64,000 nucleotides of DNA from Begonia masoniana (taxonomy: Eukaryota; Streptophyta; Magnoliopsida; Cucurbitales; Begoniaceae). Every line of letters begins with the position of its first letter. The stretch's first letter is position 1. Made by a program: the position numbers and the translations under genes. Positions 34,411 through 44,870 of the stretch are shown one piece after another. The stretch lies in NCBI GenBank assembly GCA_022432975.1, contig CM039514.1:6617519-6681518 (forward strand). Reading direction: 5' to 3'. The notes under the pieces are model-generated. The model was given only the letters and a program-made list of their open reading frames with translations. It had not been told where the DNA came from and searched no databases.

Positions 34411-34683
34411 AGTAGATAATTATTTTTTTGTTGTTTTGTGAACAATTATACAATTCAAAAGTTAAATATTTTTTTTTATAATGTCAAAGGGGGAGAAAGT
34501 ATTTTGCTTTATGAACTGAGTATGCATGTTTGAAATCTGGTTATGAATTTTGTATGCATATGAACTGTGAACTGTGTTTCAAATTGGATTGTGTGCAACA
34601 TGCTGTGGGGGAGCTAGAATTATGGGGGAGTGATTTTCAATCAATTAATACTCATAATTTGTCATCATCAAAAAGGGGGAGAT
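34411..34683 (+). other. Copy 1 3' untranslated region with polypurine tracts
   Basis: Non-coding, with several GGGGGAG runs (34489, 34607, 34624) and the final AAAAAGGGGGAGAT at 34669-34683 just before the 3' LTR. The last one is the plus-strand primer; the earlier ones may be extra purine tracts. Confidence 0.75.
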
Positions 34684-36124
34684 TGTTGACTTAAATTATG
34701 TTTAAGTCTAACGATGTTTTTGATGATGTGTTTATAAGTAGTGTAATTTGATTGAAATTATGTTGATGAGAATAATAAGCTGATTATTGAATTCAATATA
34801 TGAGATTAATGAATAAATAAATAATTATGTTATTTGCATTTATCTGGAAATGTCCTTTGAAAAGAGTATTTTAGTTGTCTAACAAATCTATCAAGTGTTC
34901 AGAGTTCAATAGCAAAACAGAGCTGAAAAAAAAGAGAAAGAACTCTACATCCACCGAAGACTTCTTCCACCAGCTAAACGACAAAATTCACATCTACCGC
35001 TGGCTCTTCAAAGTTTACTTCTTCCACCAGCTAAACGACAAAATTCACATCTACCGCTGGCTCTTCAAAGAAGACTTCTTCCACCAGCTAAACAACAAAA
35101 TTCACATCTACCGCTGGCTCTTCAAAGAAGACTTCTTCCACCAGCTAAACGACAAAATTCACATCTACCGCTGGCTCTTCAAAGAAGACTTCTACCGATA
35201 GCTAAACGACAAAAAACTTCTACCGCCAGCAAAACGACAAAAGTCTACATCCACCACTGGCTCTACTGAAGACTTCTACCGATGGAATTTTGAAGACTTC
35301 TACCGATGGAATTTTGAAGACTTCTATCGATGGTATTTTAAAGACTTCTACCGATGGTATTTTAAAGATACATCTACTTATGGCAGTTCAAGCATTGTAA
35401 AGAACAACATCTACCGGTGAACAGTATCTTCCGCCATATTTTAAAAAGACCGCGAAGCTACAGCCATAGTCGCCCAGAGCTTTAACTCCTGTCCATTAAT
35501 GGTGAAGCATGAAAGCAACTTCAGAACGCAACGGCTAGCTGTCTAAGTACGGATGCTTCTCCAACGATAATATTTTTTCCATATCCAGAAAGAAGCATTC
35601 AAGTATTGAAGCCGATTATAGACATAGTATAAAAGAGGAGAAAGAAGCTCGAAAAAAGAACTTTTGCTGAAATTAATCTTGAAACCCTAACGAGTCATAT
35701 TCAAGCAATACTCTGCATTTTTTCTCTATATCTCTCTACTCTAAAACTTGATATTTGATTTTTGAGAGAGTGTAGCGTGTACTGAAAAAATTACATCCTA
35801 CTGTAAAAGTGTAAAGGCTGTGGATTGTCGCCCGTGAAGAGTAATCCAGTTGTTGTAAAGGCAGTAGATCGACGTCCGGAAAGTTCGATCTGGTTTTCTT
35901 GTGAGGAGAATGAAAGAATCTTTAAGGGGGAGCCTTGAAGCGTGGACGTAGGCAAGTTTAGCCGAACCACGAAAACTGTGGTGTCAATTTCTCTCTCTCT
36001 CATTTTTATTGTTTGATTATTTGCTGTTTTCTTATCAGTTGAACATAAGAGAGAAATTGATTAGATTAACTAATTAATTTTAAAAAGTCTAATTCACCCC
36101 CTCTTAGACAAATACGATCCTACA
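34684..36124 (+). repeat. 3' LTR of SIRE-like copy 1 (1441 bp)
   Basis: Same ends as the 5' LTR. It has four 57-bp repeats (starts 34969, 35026, 35083, 35140) against three in the 5' LTR, plus the CTTCTACCGATGG series (35265-35350) and a TATA box at 35628-35635. Confidence 0.95.
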
Positions 36125-38060
36125 TTAAATGATTAATATCTCAACTATATTTACAAAAATGAATAAATAATACATAAATATCGTGTCAATAATTACTCTA
36201 TTTCTCAATGTCATGTAATAATATTTGGTTTGCAGGTGCAATTTAAGACCTCAACGTTGAGATCATTTATAGATTAGATCTTAATTTTTTTAATTTAATT
36301 GATTCTCATTAATGTCTTTGGAAAATGTTGAGTTTTATAGTTGATTGTTGGTCATGGTCCTAATAAATAGATTGTTTAGCATGAACTATGCATTGCATAT
36401 AGTTGAACTCGGAATACTATAGATTGGTTTGGTTCAAGAAATACACAAATTATTCATCAGCTTAAAAGATTAAAGAGAAGACAAATGAGCCCGCTCGGTC
36501 GGCTCGACATTGTAGCAGAGGCTCGACTGGTCTAATTTTATCTCGTGAGCTGGCTCTGGTCGAAATTTTTTTGGCTGACTTATTAGGCTCGGTTCGTTGG
36601 ACTCATTAGGTTCAATGAACTGGATTTTTTTAGAGTTTACTCGGCTCGCTCGGTTGACTCGTTTGTCACCTTAATTGCAAATGATTAGCAATTAGATAGG
36701 TGAAAACCTAGTTAGTATATGTATAATTTGTAATAAAGCAATTGTCAAATATTTGTAATGATAATCGTATGATATTTTTTTATTAGATCATCTCAAATAA
36801 TTTTTTTTCTAAATACATGTCATTTTATATATTAATAAAATAATTTTATTAACTAAACGACTAACTATTATATTTTAACATTATAATATTAAATAATTAT
36901 TATAATTTTAAAAATTAATTTTTTTTAAATATACATTACATTTATATAAATTAAAAATATTTATATATATTTGGTTTGTTAGACTTGACTTGTTAAGACT
37001 CGTTTAGCCAACTCAACTAGGCTCATTTAACATTGGTTCGCAAGCCAACTCGAGTTAATTTTTTTTTGTCGGACTCGTTAGACTCAGTTCCTTGAGCTTG
37101 TTAGACTTGACTAATTTAAATTTGGTGAGCCAGATTTTTTCAGGTTCGGTTGGTTAGTTTGTCATCTCTTAGTCAGACCGTGATTACTAAAACTTGAAAG
37201 CCAGATTTCAAGAGGAAATGGGTATATAAACGCATTTGTCGTTCTTAGTCGAATTAGCATATTGTTGATTTTTCAAAAAAAAAAATTGCACAATGTTTTC
37301 AATTCATCGTGTTGATCACATCGATCAAGATATTACGTGGCACTAACCCTAATTGTACTTAAAATATTGATTTTTTTTTATTTTTTTTTTAGGATGAGAA
37401 ATTGAGTACACAAAAAATGATGCAAGTGAATGACATTGAATGATGCCAACTAGATTAAAAACACATCCACAAACACAACCATACCCATCCCTTTCTAAAC
37501 CTAGTAGTTTGCACCAAAAATTCTTATTTTCATAAATTATAATGCACCTATGATAAAACTTCACTTTAATAGTAAAAATCTAAGTATTAATCCAAGCAAG
37601 GATAATATTTTTGATAAATTTCCATATTTAGCACCAGATAAATAAAAAGATAGGAATTTATTGATCGAACGGCGTTTTTCTATTTATTAGAAAGTTATTG
37701 ATGAGAAGGAATGGATCGGAGAACATGAATTTATCAAAGACTTAGAAACACGAAATATAAATTTACTAAGACTTCAAAAACTTACTACAACTAAAACCCT
37801 AAAAAACTCGAGGTTGGACAACTCCCTATTTTACATTACGAGGTTAAAATATTAGTTAATCATTTCGGTCTTTAATCATCAATCACCTTCTCAATACGTA
37901 TACCATAAAAATTCCAAACGAGAAAAGCGAAATTTTATTTTTCTTAAAATAACACACAATTTTTTTAAATGCTTAAAAATAAATATAATAAATTGTTATT
38001 TTCTATGGAAAATATTATTATTTTAAAGCTCGGTCTCGGGTTTGAGACCGGAACGAGTTG
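36125..38060. other. AT-rich spacer with decayed repeats
   Basis: No gene supported. Two stretches (36480-36660 and 36970-37160) share GGCTCG, GACTCG and GCTCGGTT words and look like pieces of one old repeat. The remainder is AT-rich with homopolymer runs. Confidence 0.55.
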
Positions 38061-38079
38061 CGCATCAAAATGGTCTATT

Positions 38080-38135
38080 CAGATGGGCTGTGAGTCGACC
38101 CAATTACGATATTCAGGCCCAAATCGGCCCACTTT
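38080..38135 (+). promoter_or_regulatory. Site II-type promoter motifs upstream of MED32
   Basis: ATGGGCTG, AGGCCCAAAT and CGGCCCAC cluster within 50 bp, 90-140 bp before the likely transcribed leader. GGCCCA/TGGGC elements are common in promoters of plant housekeeping and growth genes. No good TATA box lies at the right distance. Confidence 0.5.
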
Positions 38136-38968
38136 TTATTGATATGAAACCTCCTTTCTCTCTTCTCGCATCTTCAACGGATTGAAACGCACTCCTCTGT
38201 TCTGCGCAGATTGGGCGAAGTTTGGTAATTTTCTATTTTCAATTTGTTGTTTAATTTCTTGATTTTTTTCTGCATTATTGTCATTCAACTTCAATGGATT
38301 TTTGTGTCTAGGGTTTTGTTTTTGTCCTGGTTGGTATTTCTCCTTGTTTTCTCCTTTTAATTTGCAGTTTGCGTAGCTTACTCTCTCTATCTCAAGCTCT
38401 ATTTAATCTATCGAATTATTAGTGTATAAAGCTGTGAATTAGTTGGTATTTAGCATCTGTTTGGAGAAATTTAGTCAGGCAACGACATCCCTTAAAGATT
38501 TATAAAATTTATCAACTTTAGTTCGTTATACAGTTCCTGATGTGTGATGATCATATGATTTTCTTTGTCCTTTGGGTAGAGTATATAATGGAGCTGCTTT
38601 CCTTTCACGTGAGTTAATGTACCGTAATCTGATCACAGTGATCAATTTTTTGCAGAATTAGGAAACGGTGGAGAAGTAGTGTAGAATTCTGATTGTATTA
38701 AAATCACGAAGATCAATTGGTTGAAGAATTGCAAAAAGTGGTTAAATTTGAAATGCTTTTGCCCTTGAGAATTAATGAAAACATTTTATCGAGTGTATTA
38801 AGATCAACATCGTCTTTCATTTCTTGGTTCAATACATTGACAATGGGTTTCTGGTAAAAAAAAAAAATCAATAGGCAAATTGAATAACCTGTGCATCGTT
38901 GCATTTCATGTCTGAAGTTTCTCTAAAATTTTCCAATTTCAGATTCCCACAGCTTGTTAAAAAGCACA

Positions 38969-39397
38969 ATGGATAACATCGTAGATTCTTTAAACAGTGC
39001 ATATCAGGATTTTGTTGCCGGAGCAGCCAATGTCCTGGAGGCCAATGAAACTTCAGCAGGTCTAAAAACAGCTGCCTCAGATATGGCTTTGGAGAATTTT
39101 AAGCAGAAATGGGAACTATTCAGGGTTGCTTGTGATCAAGCTGAAGAATTTGTGGAGTCAGTGAAGCAAAGGGTAGGCTCAGAATGCTTGGTAGACGAGG
39201 CAACTGGCTCAGTTGCTGGGAAATCTGGGCCTGCTGGTATTCCTCCCATAAGTGCAGTGCGGTTGGAACAGATGAGTAAAGCAGTTCGATGGCTTGTGAT
39301 TGAACTGCAACAAGGTTCTGGAGCCCTTGCCAGCTCTGCACATTCCCAGTCGTCCACTCCTTTTGATGCTCGATTTTCCGAGGATGCGGCTCAATAA
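38969..39397 (+). CDS. MED32: Mediator of RNA polymerase II transcription subunit 32
   Basis: A 142-residue product starting MDNIVDSLNSAYQDF, with ALENFKQKWELFRVACDQ and ESVKQRVGSECLVDEATG in the middle and LEQMSKAVRWLVIELQQ near the end, which I recognise as the plant-specific Mediator tail subunit MED32. Mediator links transcription factors to Pol II in the nucleus. The protein is largely helical with no membrane segment. An upstream in-frame ATG at 38954 would add five residues, but it lies near a likely acceptor (TTTCAG at 38942), and the family starts at MDNIVDSL. The coding region is one exon. The leader from about 38170 probably has introns (donor GTAATTTTC near 38225, acceptors at 38655 and 38942). 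Length and sequence look intact. Confidence 0.93.
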   Translation: MDNIVDSLNSAYQDFVAGAANVLEANETSAGLKTAASDMALENFKQKWELFRVACDQAEEFVESVKQRVGSECLVDEATGSVAGKSGPAGIPPISAVRLEQMSKAVRWLVIELQQGSGALASSAHSQSSTPFDARFSEDAAQ

Positions 39398-39744
39398 TTA
39401 TGAGTTCCAGCTGCATAGTTCTGCAGTGAATTAAGGTGTGGATAATCTGTTATCAAGTAGATGATAAATTAGTTCCTGAGCTGATTGTAGTTTTAACTCA
39501 ACTCAACCTTATTTTTCCATTGGTTATTGGTTGAGAACTGGATAAGATTCTGATAGTAGCTGTGTAAATAGCTTGAGTAGGGTTGAATAGAAGTTGACAC
39601 CAGTTTATGATTGTTTATTACCGGCTGCATAATTAGTTAATCATATCTTGTAAATATAGATTAAATTAAATTCAAATTATGAAGTAAGTATGATTATGAT
39701 TTCTCTATGCACTAGGATTTCCCGTTAAAGTTTGAATGCTATTA
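39398..39744 (+). other. MED32 3' untranslated region and spacer
   Basis: No ORF; the first 250 nt are probably the MED32 3' UTR. The spacing to the next candidate ORF is only about 430 bp. Confidence 0.5.
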
Positions 39745-39752
39745 TATATAAA
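39745..39752 (+). promoter_or_regulatory. TATA-like box before the (LK)n ORF
   Basis: TATATAAA lies 84 bp before ATG 39829 and is followed by a C/T-rich leader (TTCTCCTCTCTCTAG), a normal plant core-promoter layout. Confidence 0.4.
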
Positions 39753-39828
39753 TGATGAAGGATCCTTTAGAAATGCTTGCTCTTCACAATTCTTCTCCTC
39801 TCTCTAGACTATTTGGACTTCTGTAATC

Positions 39829-40110
39829 ATGGAAGAACTAAGCTTGAAGTTGAAGTTGAAGTTGAAGTTGAAGTTGAAGTTGAAGTTGAAGTTGAAGTTG
39901 AAGTTGAAGCAACATCGGTCTTTTGACGAACTGAAAAAAAAAGTTAGATTTGTGGCGGAAAAAGAAGAGGACGAGATCGTGTTGCTGACTGAAATCGTCG
40001 TAAAAAACTTGGTCAAAACTATTACAAGCTTCAAAAACCGCACTAAACCGCACTCGACCAAAAAAGCACATCGAAGGACTATCATTGTTAACACGGCACG
40101 GCAATGTTAG
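39829..40110 (+). CDS. Possible small orphan gene with an (LK)11 run
   Basis: A 93-residue ORF starting MEELS followed by eleven Leu-Lys pairs, then QHRSFDELKKKVRFVAEKEEDE and a basic C-terminal third. I recognise no family. The Leu-Lys run comes from a pure AAGTTG hexamer repeat, which keeps all three frames open there, so the ORF could be chance. In favour: TATA-like box and leader at normal distances, and 60 further codons after the repeat without a stop. If made, the product would be small, very basic and probably nuclear or nucleic-acid binding; this is inference. Confidence 0.3.
   Translation: MEELSLKLKLKLKLKLKLKLKLKLKLKQHRSFDELKKKVRFVAEKEEDEIVLLTEIVVKNLVKTITSFKNRTKPHSTKKAHRRTIIVNTARQC
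39844..39909 (+). repeat. (TTGAAG)11 hexanucleotide repeat
   Basis: Eleven exact units with no interruption, inside the small ORF. Confidence 0.95.
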
Positions 40111-41480
40111 GTTTATTCATCGATTTTACAATCTAATTTTACCACTATGACGCGTATAATTCGAGAATACATGTAGAATAGTGCTAGTTGGGATACCAGG
40201 GTATATGTAATGGGATTTTTAGAGGAAGGAATGGACATTTATCAGATTTTCTGTACGTTGAATTTTAATAAATCCCTCCTCTATACTCTATACTCTACTT
40301 TATTAATTTTAATAATTTAGACTTTTTTTTTTGTAGTAGGTGATAGTATTGTCACCATGCATGTGCCTTCTTACTATGATCAATCTCCCGTATTAAATGC
40401 AATAAAAAAAATAGAACTCGTATTAAATTTTAATATTGTTACATAAAATGTTTTTTAAAATGCCAATTTTCATAAATTAGAGTAATTAAAAAAAACATAA
40501 ACAATAAATGGTAGACACTCCAAACTAACCACATTTATATGATTTGAAGATAATAAATTATGATAACTAATTGATTTGCTTAATCTTAATCATTCAATTC
40601 AAATAAATTCGAACTTCCTCAATATAATTTGGTAAATCTATAAATACAATTTGAGATTTGAAGGTTGAACCACCGTCATGGTAATCTTGGAAGATAATGA
40701 AATTTTCATTAAATTAAATTACAAATTTTAATTATGGTAATGAGATTTTCATTTATTGATTATTAAGCTTCATGTAGAGAGAGAGAGAGAGAGAGAGAAG
40801 CCGAACTAAGCTAACATTTATAGACATTTACATACTATAAACCTTAAGAATGAATGATAATGATACACTTCCTTATGGAGAATGCTTATGAGAGAGCATC
40901 GTCTTTCCCACAACCTGCAACTTCATTGTATCTTCAGCCCTCTTATTGCAGTTCTGAAAAGCTGCATCATTAGGAAGAAATTCAAACTAATATCAGAATA
41001 TATACCAAAATGTAAAACATCTACCAAAGAAAAAATTTCAGTCTTGTTCTGATTATCACCATTGAATCCATATATCATAACCATGGGCAAGTAAGGGCAG
41101 CAGATCACCAATCATAACTAGGCGAATTGATTATTTTATCCATTATTCTCGAATTAAATGATAATCACTGGACTTAACACAAGGATCTAATTTGTTTGAA
41201 GGTCAGAAAAATGCAAAACACAAACGACTAAACACATTCGAGGCACCAGTAATTTGACCGTGCGCGAGAACCCTAAATTCCAACATATAAGACCATATTT
41301 TAGACGTTGATGGATCTTTATATAACCAACACATTTAGGCAACAAGTTAGTTTAAAAATCTATGACCAAAAAACAAGAGTTTGACTGGATTATCAATGCA
41401 AGGAGAATTAATTCCCAGAAGTGAGGGAAAATTAGATATTTCACTATAACTGTTACTGCAAGAGCACAATAACGAACCAC
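40111..41480. other. Spacer, no supported gene
   Basis: AT-rich. It has a (GA)10 run at 40777-40799 and no ORF with recognisable content. The right part is probably the 3' flank of the minus-strand ASCH gene. Confidence 0.5.
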
Positions 41481-41603
41481 ATGACAATAATTTTATTCAA
41501 CGTGAATTTTGATGGTGTCAATCATCCGTATTGGACAATTTCTTTTTTTCAAGCAAAGTTAGACAGAAGCCTAGCTACCGCAATTTTTGGTCTGAGAAAA
41601 ATG

Positions 41604-43516
41604 TTATACCTTAGAAGGTGCCCCACTATGCGGCCTCATATTTGCACAATCAGGTTGGCATTGACTATGGCTGTCCTCGGATTTGACGATCTTAGTATGC
41701 TCCTTGCTATAGGATGTTGTGGCCGAGCATTCATCAAAGTTGTCCTTTTCTAAACAGTCTCTCTTGAATTTACTGCAGCTTGCGAGATTTCGGGTGTTAT
41801 TGTCAACATTTGTATGAAGATATTGATCCTTTCGTGTGAACTGTGTAGCTGCCGCACGTGCACCAGCTATGACAGCATTGAGTCTCAATGATTTATCCAC
41901 CTCAGATACTCTGGATTCAGGAAATTTAAAAGCAATCGACCCTGGTTTCAAGGAGAATGAATCCCTGGGGTTTGGAAGTGGAAATTGCACTGGCATTGGA
42001 CCTTTAACAGTAGTTAGACCTCTAACTGCGTCATCAAATATCTGAATATGTACATAAGCAAACCCGAATCAAAATACGTCGGAAGATAAAGCCAGAGAGC
42101 TGAGAGATAGAGATAGAGATAGAGAGACTACACTACCTTCTTTTCTAAGTTGTAAACGCCTTGGTACCCTCGCATCGCAAATGGAATCAACAATTTCTGA
42201 AACAATATTAAAATTATGCACAACTCATCAAAAAAATGTTTTCTTATTTTAACTCTAATTCCCCATTAAAATAGTACCTGAGGTTTTTCACAAAGCCAAC
42301 AAAAATTTGTTTGTGCTTCTAGCCTAACCTGTTGTTGAACAAAAATGGTAAATTTAGACTACCAGATGCATTAAAAAAGAAACAATGTTACAGAGATGTG
42401 TTATGGAAAAAGCTGCTCTGAGGAGTAGGTTTCTTACCCCTTCAGGTACCATTTTCCAACTTGTCAGTTCATCACCTCTAACACAGCCAACCACTTCAAC
42501 ACAACCTGAATATGAAGAGAAGGTGCACCAACTTAGCTTTCATTGATCAACACACTTAGAGAGAGAGAGAGAAAGCAGAATAAAAACCATTACAACATGA
42601 AGGTGACTAGCATCCTAATTAATTGTCCCAACACAACTGAAAAATCAATCTACTATTCAGAAACACCATCAGCCTCCAATATGACTTGACTACATGAAGA
42701 TGAGTGCTGCAATAAAGAAGTGAGGGGACAGAGTTTGTTGTTGAAATATTGCGTAAGGATCTATGTTCATTATACCTATGAGCCTTGATACTGGATAACT
42801 TTCTGGAAACTTGAGATCAGTAATTCCATCAACAGCATAGATTTCCCGGTAAAAGTCTTCCATTGCTTTTATCGTAGCATCATCGGGAACCTTACCGGCA
42901 GCGTGAATCCAAATACGGCCTGCGTAAGCCAAGAGTTTTATCATGTTAGCAACATTTACTATAAAAAAATATCAAAAGAAGTGATAATCTTATGGAACAC
43001 CAACAAAAAGTAAAAGAAAATTGCACGGAATAATGAATTTTATTGATAAAGTGAAAGTATCGTTTTTCACTATTAATGAACCAGAGCTCTTTAATACATA
43101 AAGTTCATTCATTTACTGTCCGTAAAACAAACAGAAATTTAACTTTCAACCACAAGTATTCTCCATTTATAACAATTTTCCCCCAAAGTTCTTTTTTCCC
43201 CTCATGTAAGTACTTCAAAATTTTATTTTTTTGGGTTTTCAACCTTTTAAGCTCTGTGTTTTTCTTCTTAAATTCAAACTCTATTCTATCCTCTTCTCTG
43301 AGTCCAGGTCGAACTCATATTAGGAAATCCAACTTTATACGTACCGTGTTTAAAAGAACTTAAGAATGGAGTACATTAGGGTGGGTTCAAACCTCTCAGA
43401 GGAGCGGGCCATGATCTTCCTTCAATGCGCTTGATCCCATACACAAGCAGCGAAGCCCAAGGTTGATGCATGGTAAGACAGGGATTCCTGTAGTTAGGGA
43501 CGTTTCTTCCGTTCAT
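41604..43516 (-). CDS. ASCH-domain protein (activating signal cointegrator 1-like), six exons
   Basis: Exons on the minus strand: 43516-43393, 42919-42776, 42505-42438, 42328-42278, 42196-42137 and 42041-41604. All introns are GT-AG and the joined frame is open for 294 residues. The N-terminal half is an ASCH domain (NPCLTMHQPWASLLVYGIKR, EGRSWPAPLRG, IWIHAAGKVP, YPVSRLIGCVEVVGCV, ANPIAL-type end replaced by KLLIPFAMRGYQGVY). ASCH is a PUA-like fold thought to bind RNA and found in the human transcription cointegrator ASC-1. The C-terminal 146 residues, one exon, are low-complexity with no domain seen. ATG 43516 is the first in frame before the domain. The precise role in plants is not known to me. 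Confidence 0.9.
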
Positions 43517-44048
43517 ATTCGCTTCCTCGTAGTCCGTTGGACTGAAATTTCTTAACTTGATGCTTAGTCAATTAGCCCCGAATTCAAGAGAATTGAAATT
43601 TCAGTTACTGATATTAATCTCCTAAGAAAAAAAATCGACAGCTGATAGAAATTAATGAAGACTAGCGTTTTGTCTTCTGAGAGAACTATCGAAAAATTGA
43701 GAGCCCACTTAAACCTCCAGAATTAATGATCGCTCCCCGTGAAAATCACACAGAAACTGCTGTTCCTTCCCCGAGAAAATCACGCGGAAACTGAGAACCA
43801 CTCAACTTTCCTAAACTGATATTCTTGATTCTTGAAGAATATAAGCAGATCGCTAGCACCGGCTGAAATTACCTTAAACTGGCGATCGTATCCTGGGAGA
43901 ATTCACAGACAAAATAGCGCGCAGGCCAATGAAATCTCCTGCACTGATGTGAGATTCAAGAGAAAAACACACCCAACGAGAGCTCCTGCACTTCCCTAAA
44001 TTGTTTCTCCTGAGAAAATCGCGCAGGCCAATGAGAAACGGCGAGTCA

Positions 44049-44056
44049 TTTATATA
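44049..44056 (-). promoter_or_regulatory. TATA box candidate for the ASCH gene
   Basis: On the minus strand TATATAAA lies 533 bp before the start codon; the leader would be about 500 nt and may hold an intron. No closer TATA box is seen. Confidence 0.4.
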
Positions 44057-44099
44057 AGCTGTTGCGAAATTAGTGGGGCCCTGGAACTAGGATTTATCC

Positions 44100-44870
44100 A
44101 ATTTTTCGAAAAAATATTTATTCATACCTCGTTGATTTCTCTTTTTTGTTTTCCAACGTCGTTGTTAAGACTTCTTTGAGTCACGATTCAGTTTCTAAAT
44201 TTCACTATTTTCATTTTTGTTTTAATCTGTTTGATTATTTTTCTGCGTTTTAGTTTAAAATAAGGGTTAAAATTATTTTAACCTTCGAATTTTGATTTTG
44301 GTATAAAAAAAAATCATCAAAATATATTTATATTAAAAAAAAATTTTAAACTATCGAAAATTAACAAAAAAAAAAAAACCCTGGCCGGGGTATTCACCTT
44401 CCGTTCTCAATTTTACATTAGAATTGGGGACCGTTCTTTTCGTTCTAGCGGGAGGTATTCACCCTCCGTTCATCCTCTGTAATTTATAAATTAATTAAAA
44501 AAAAATATCAAACGATATAAAATTTATTTGAAATTTTTACTGGATATTCACCACATAATAGGAAAATAATCTAGAAAGTTTCATGATTTTCTCACATTTG
44601 TACGATTTATTGTAATTTTAATTAACTATTTTATAAAATAGTTACAATAAATCGTACAAATTTAGAAAATCACGAAATTTTTTAGATTATCTTCCCATAA
44701 TATAATGAACAAATAAAGTGAAGAAGGAACGAGTATTAATTTTAAAAAAAATACCAAACGACATTCAATTTATTTTAAAATTTTACCACATGTTGATCAT
44801 ATCATGGGAAGATAATTTGAAAAGTTTCGAAATTTTCTAACATTTTTATGATTTATTATATGGTGGATAT
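44100..44870. repeat. Foldback repeat cluster, left part
   Basis: At 44562-44637 and 44639-44706 an imperfect inverted repeat of about 70 bp arms folds on itself (arm words TTTGTACGATTTATTGTAA and the reverse). Related segments with AAAAAATA(T/C)CAAACGA(T/C)AT, then TTTACCACAT and GGAAGATAAT occur at 44500 and 44744, and again beyond the copia element at 60975. The last bases GATAT (44866-44870) are the left target duplication of SIRE-like copy 2. Confidence 0.65.

Larger units (their letters stand above)
12617..36124 (+). mobile_element. SIRE/Maximus-like Ty1/copia retrotransposon, copy 1, hosting two nested insertions
   Basis: TTAAA at 12612-12616 and 36125-36129 flanks the unit. Parts: 5' LTR 12617-14005, primer site, gag, pol in Ty1 order (protease, integrase, RT, RNase H), a third ORF after pol, purine tract and 3' LTR 34684-36124. 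Removing the Ty3 element (14029-24727) and the solo LTR (30023-32676) with their duplications leaves about 10.1 kb, close to the 10.4 kb of copy 2. The third ORF after RNase H is the hallmark of the SIRE/Maximus lineage. All three reading units are broken, so the element is non-autonomous now. Confidence 0.95.

Noticed and set aside
39804..40104. Minus-strand ORFs rich in Phe-Asn or Leu-Gln over the hexamer repeat
   Set aside because: They are complements of the AAGTTG repeat with no promoter or family support.
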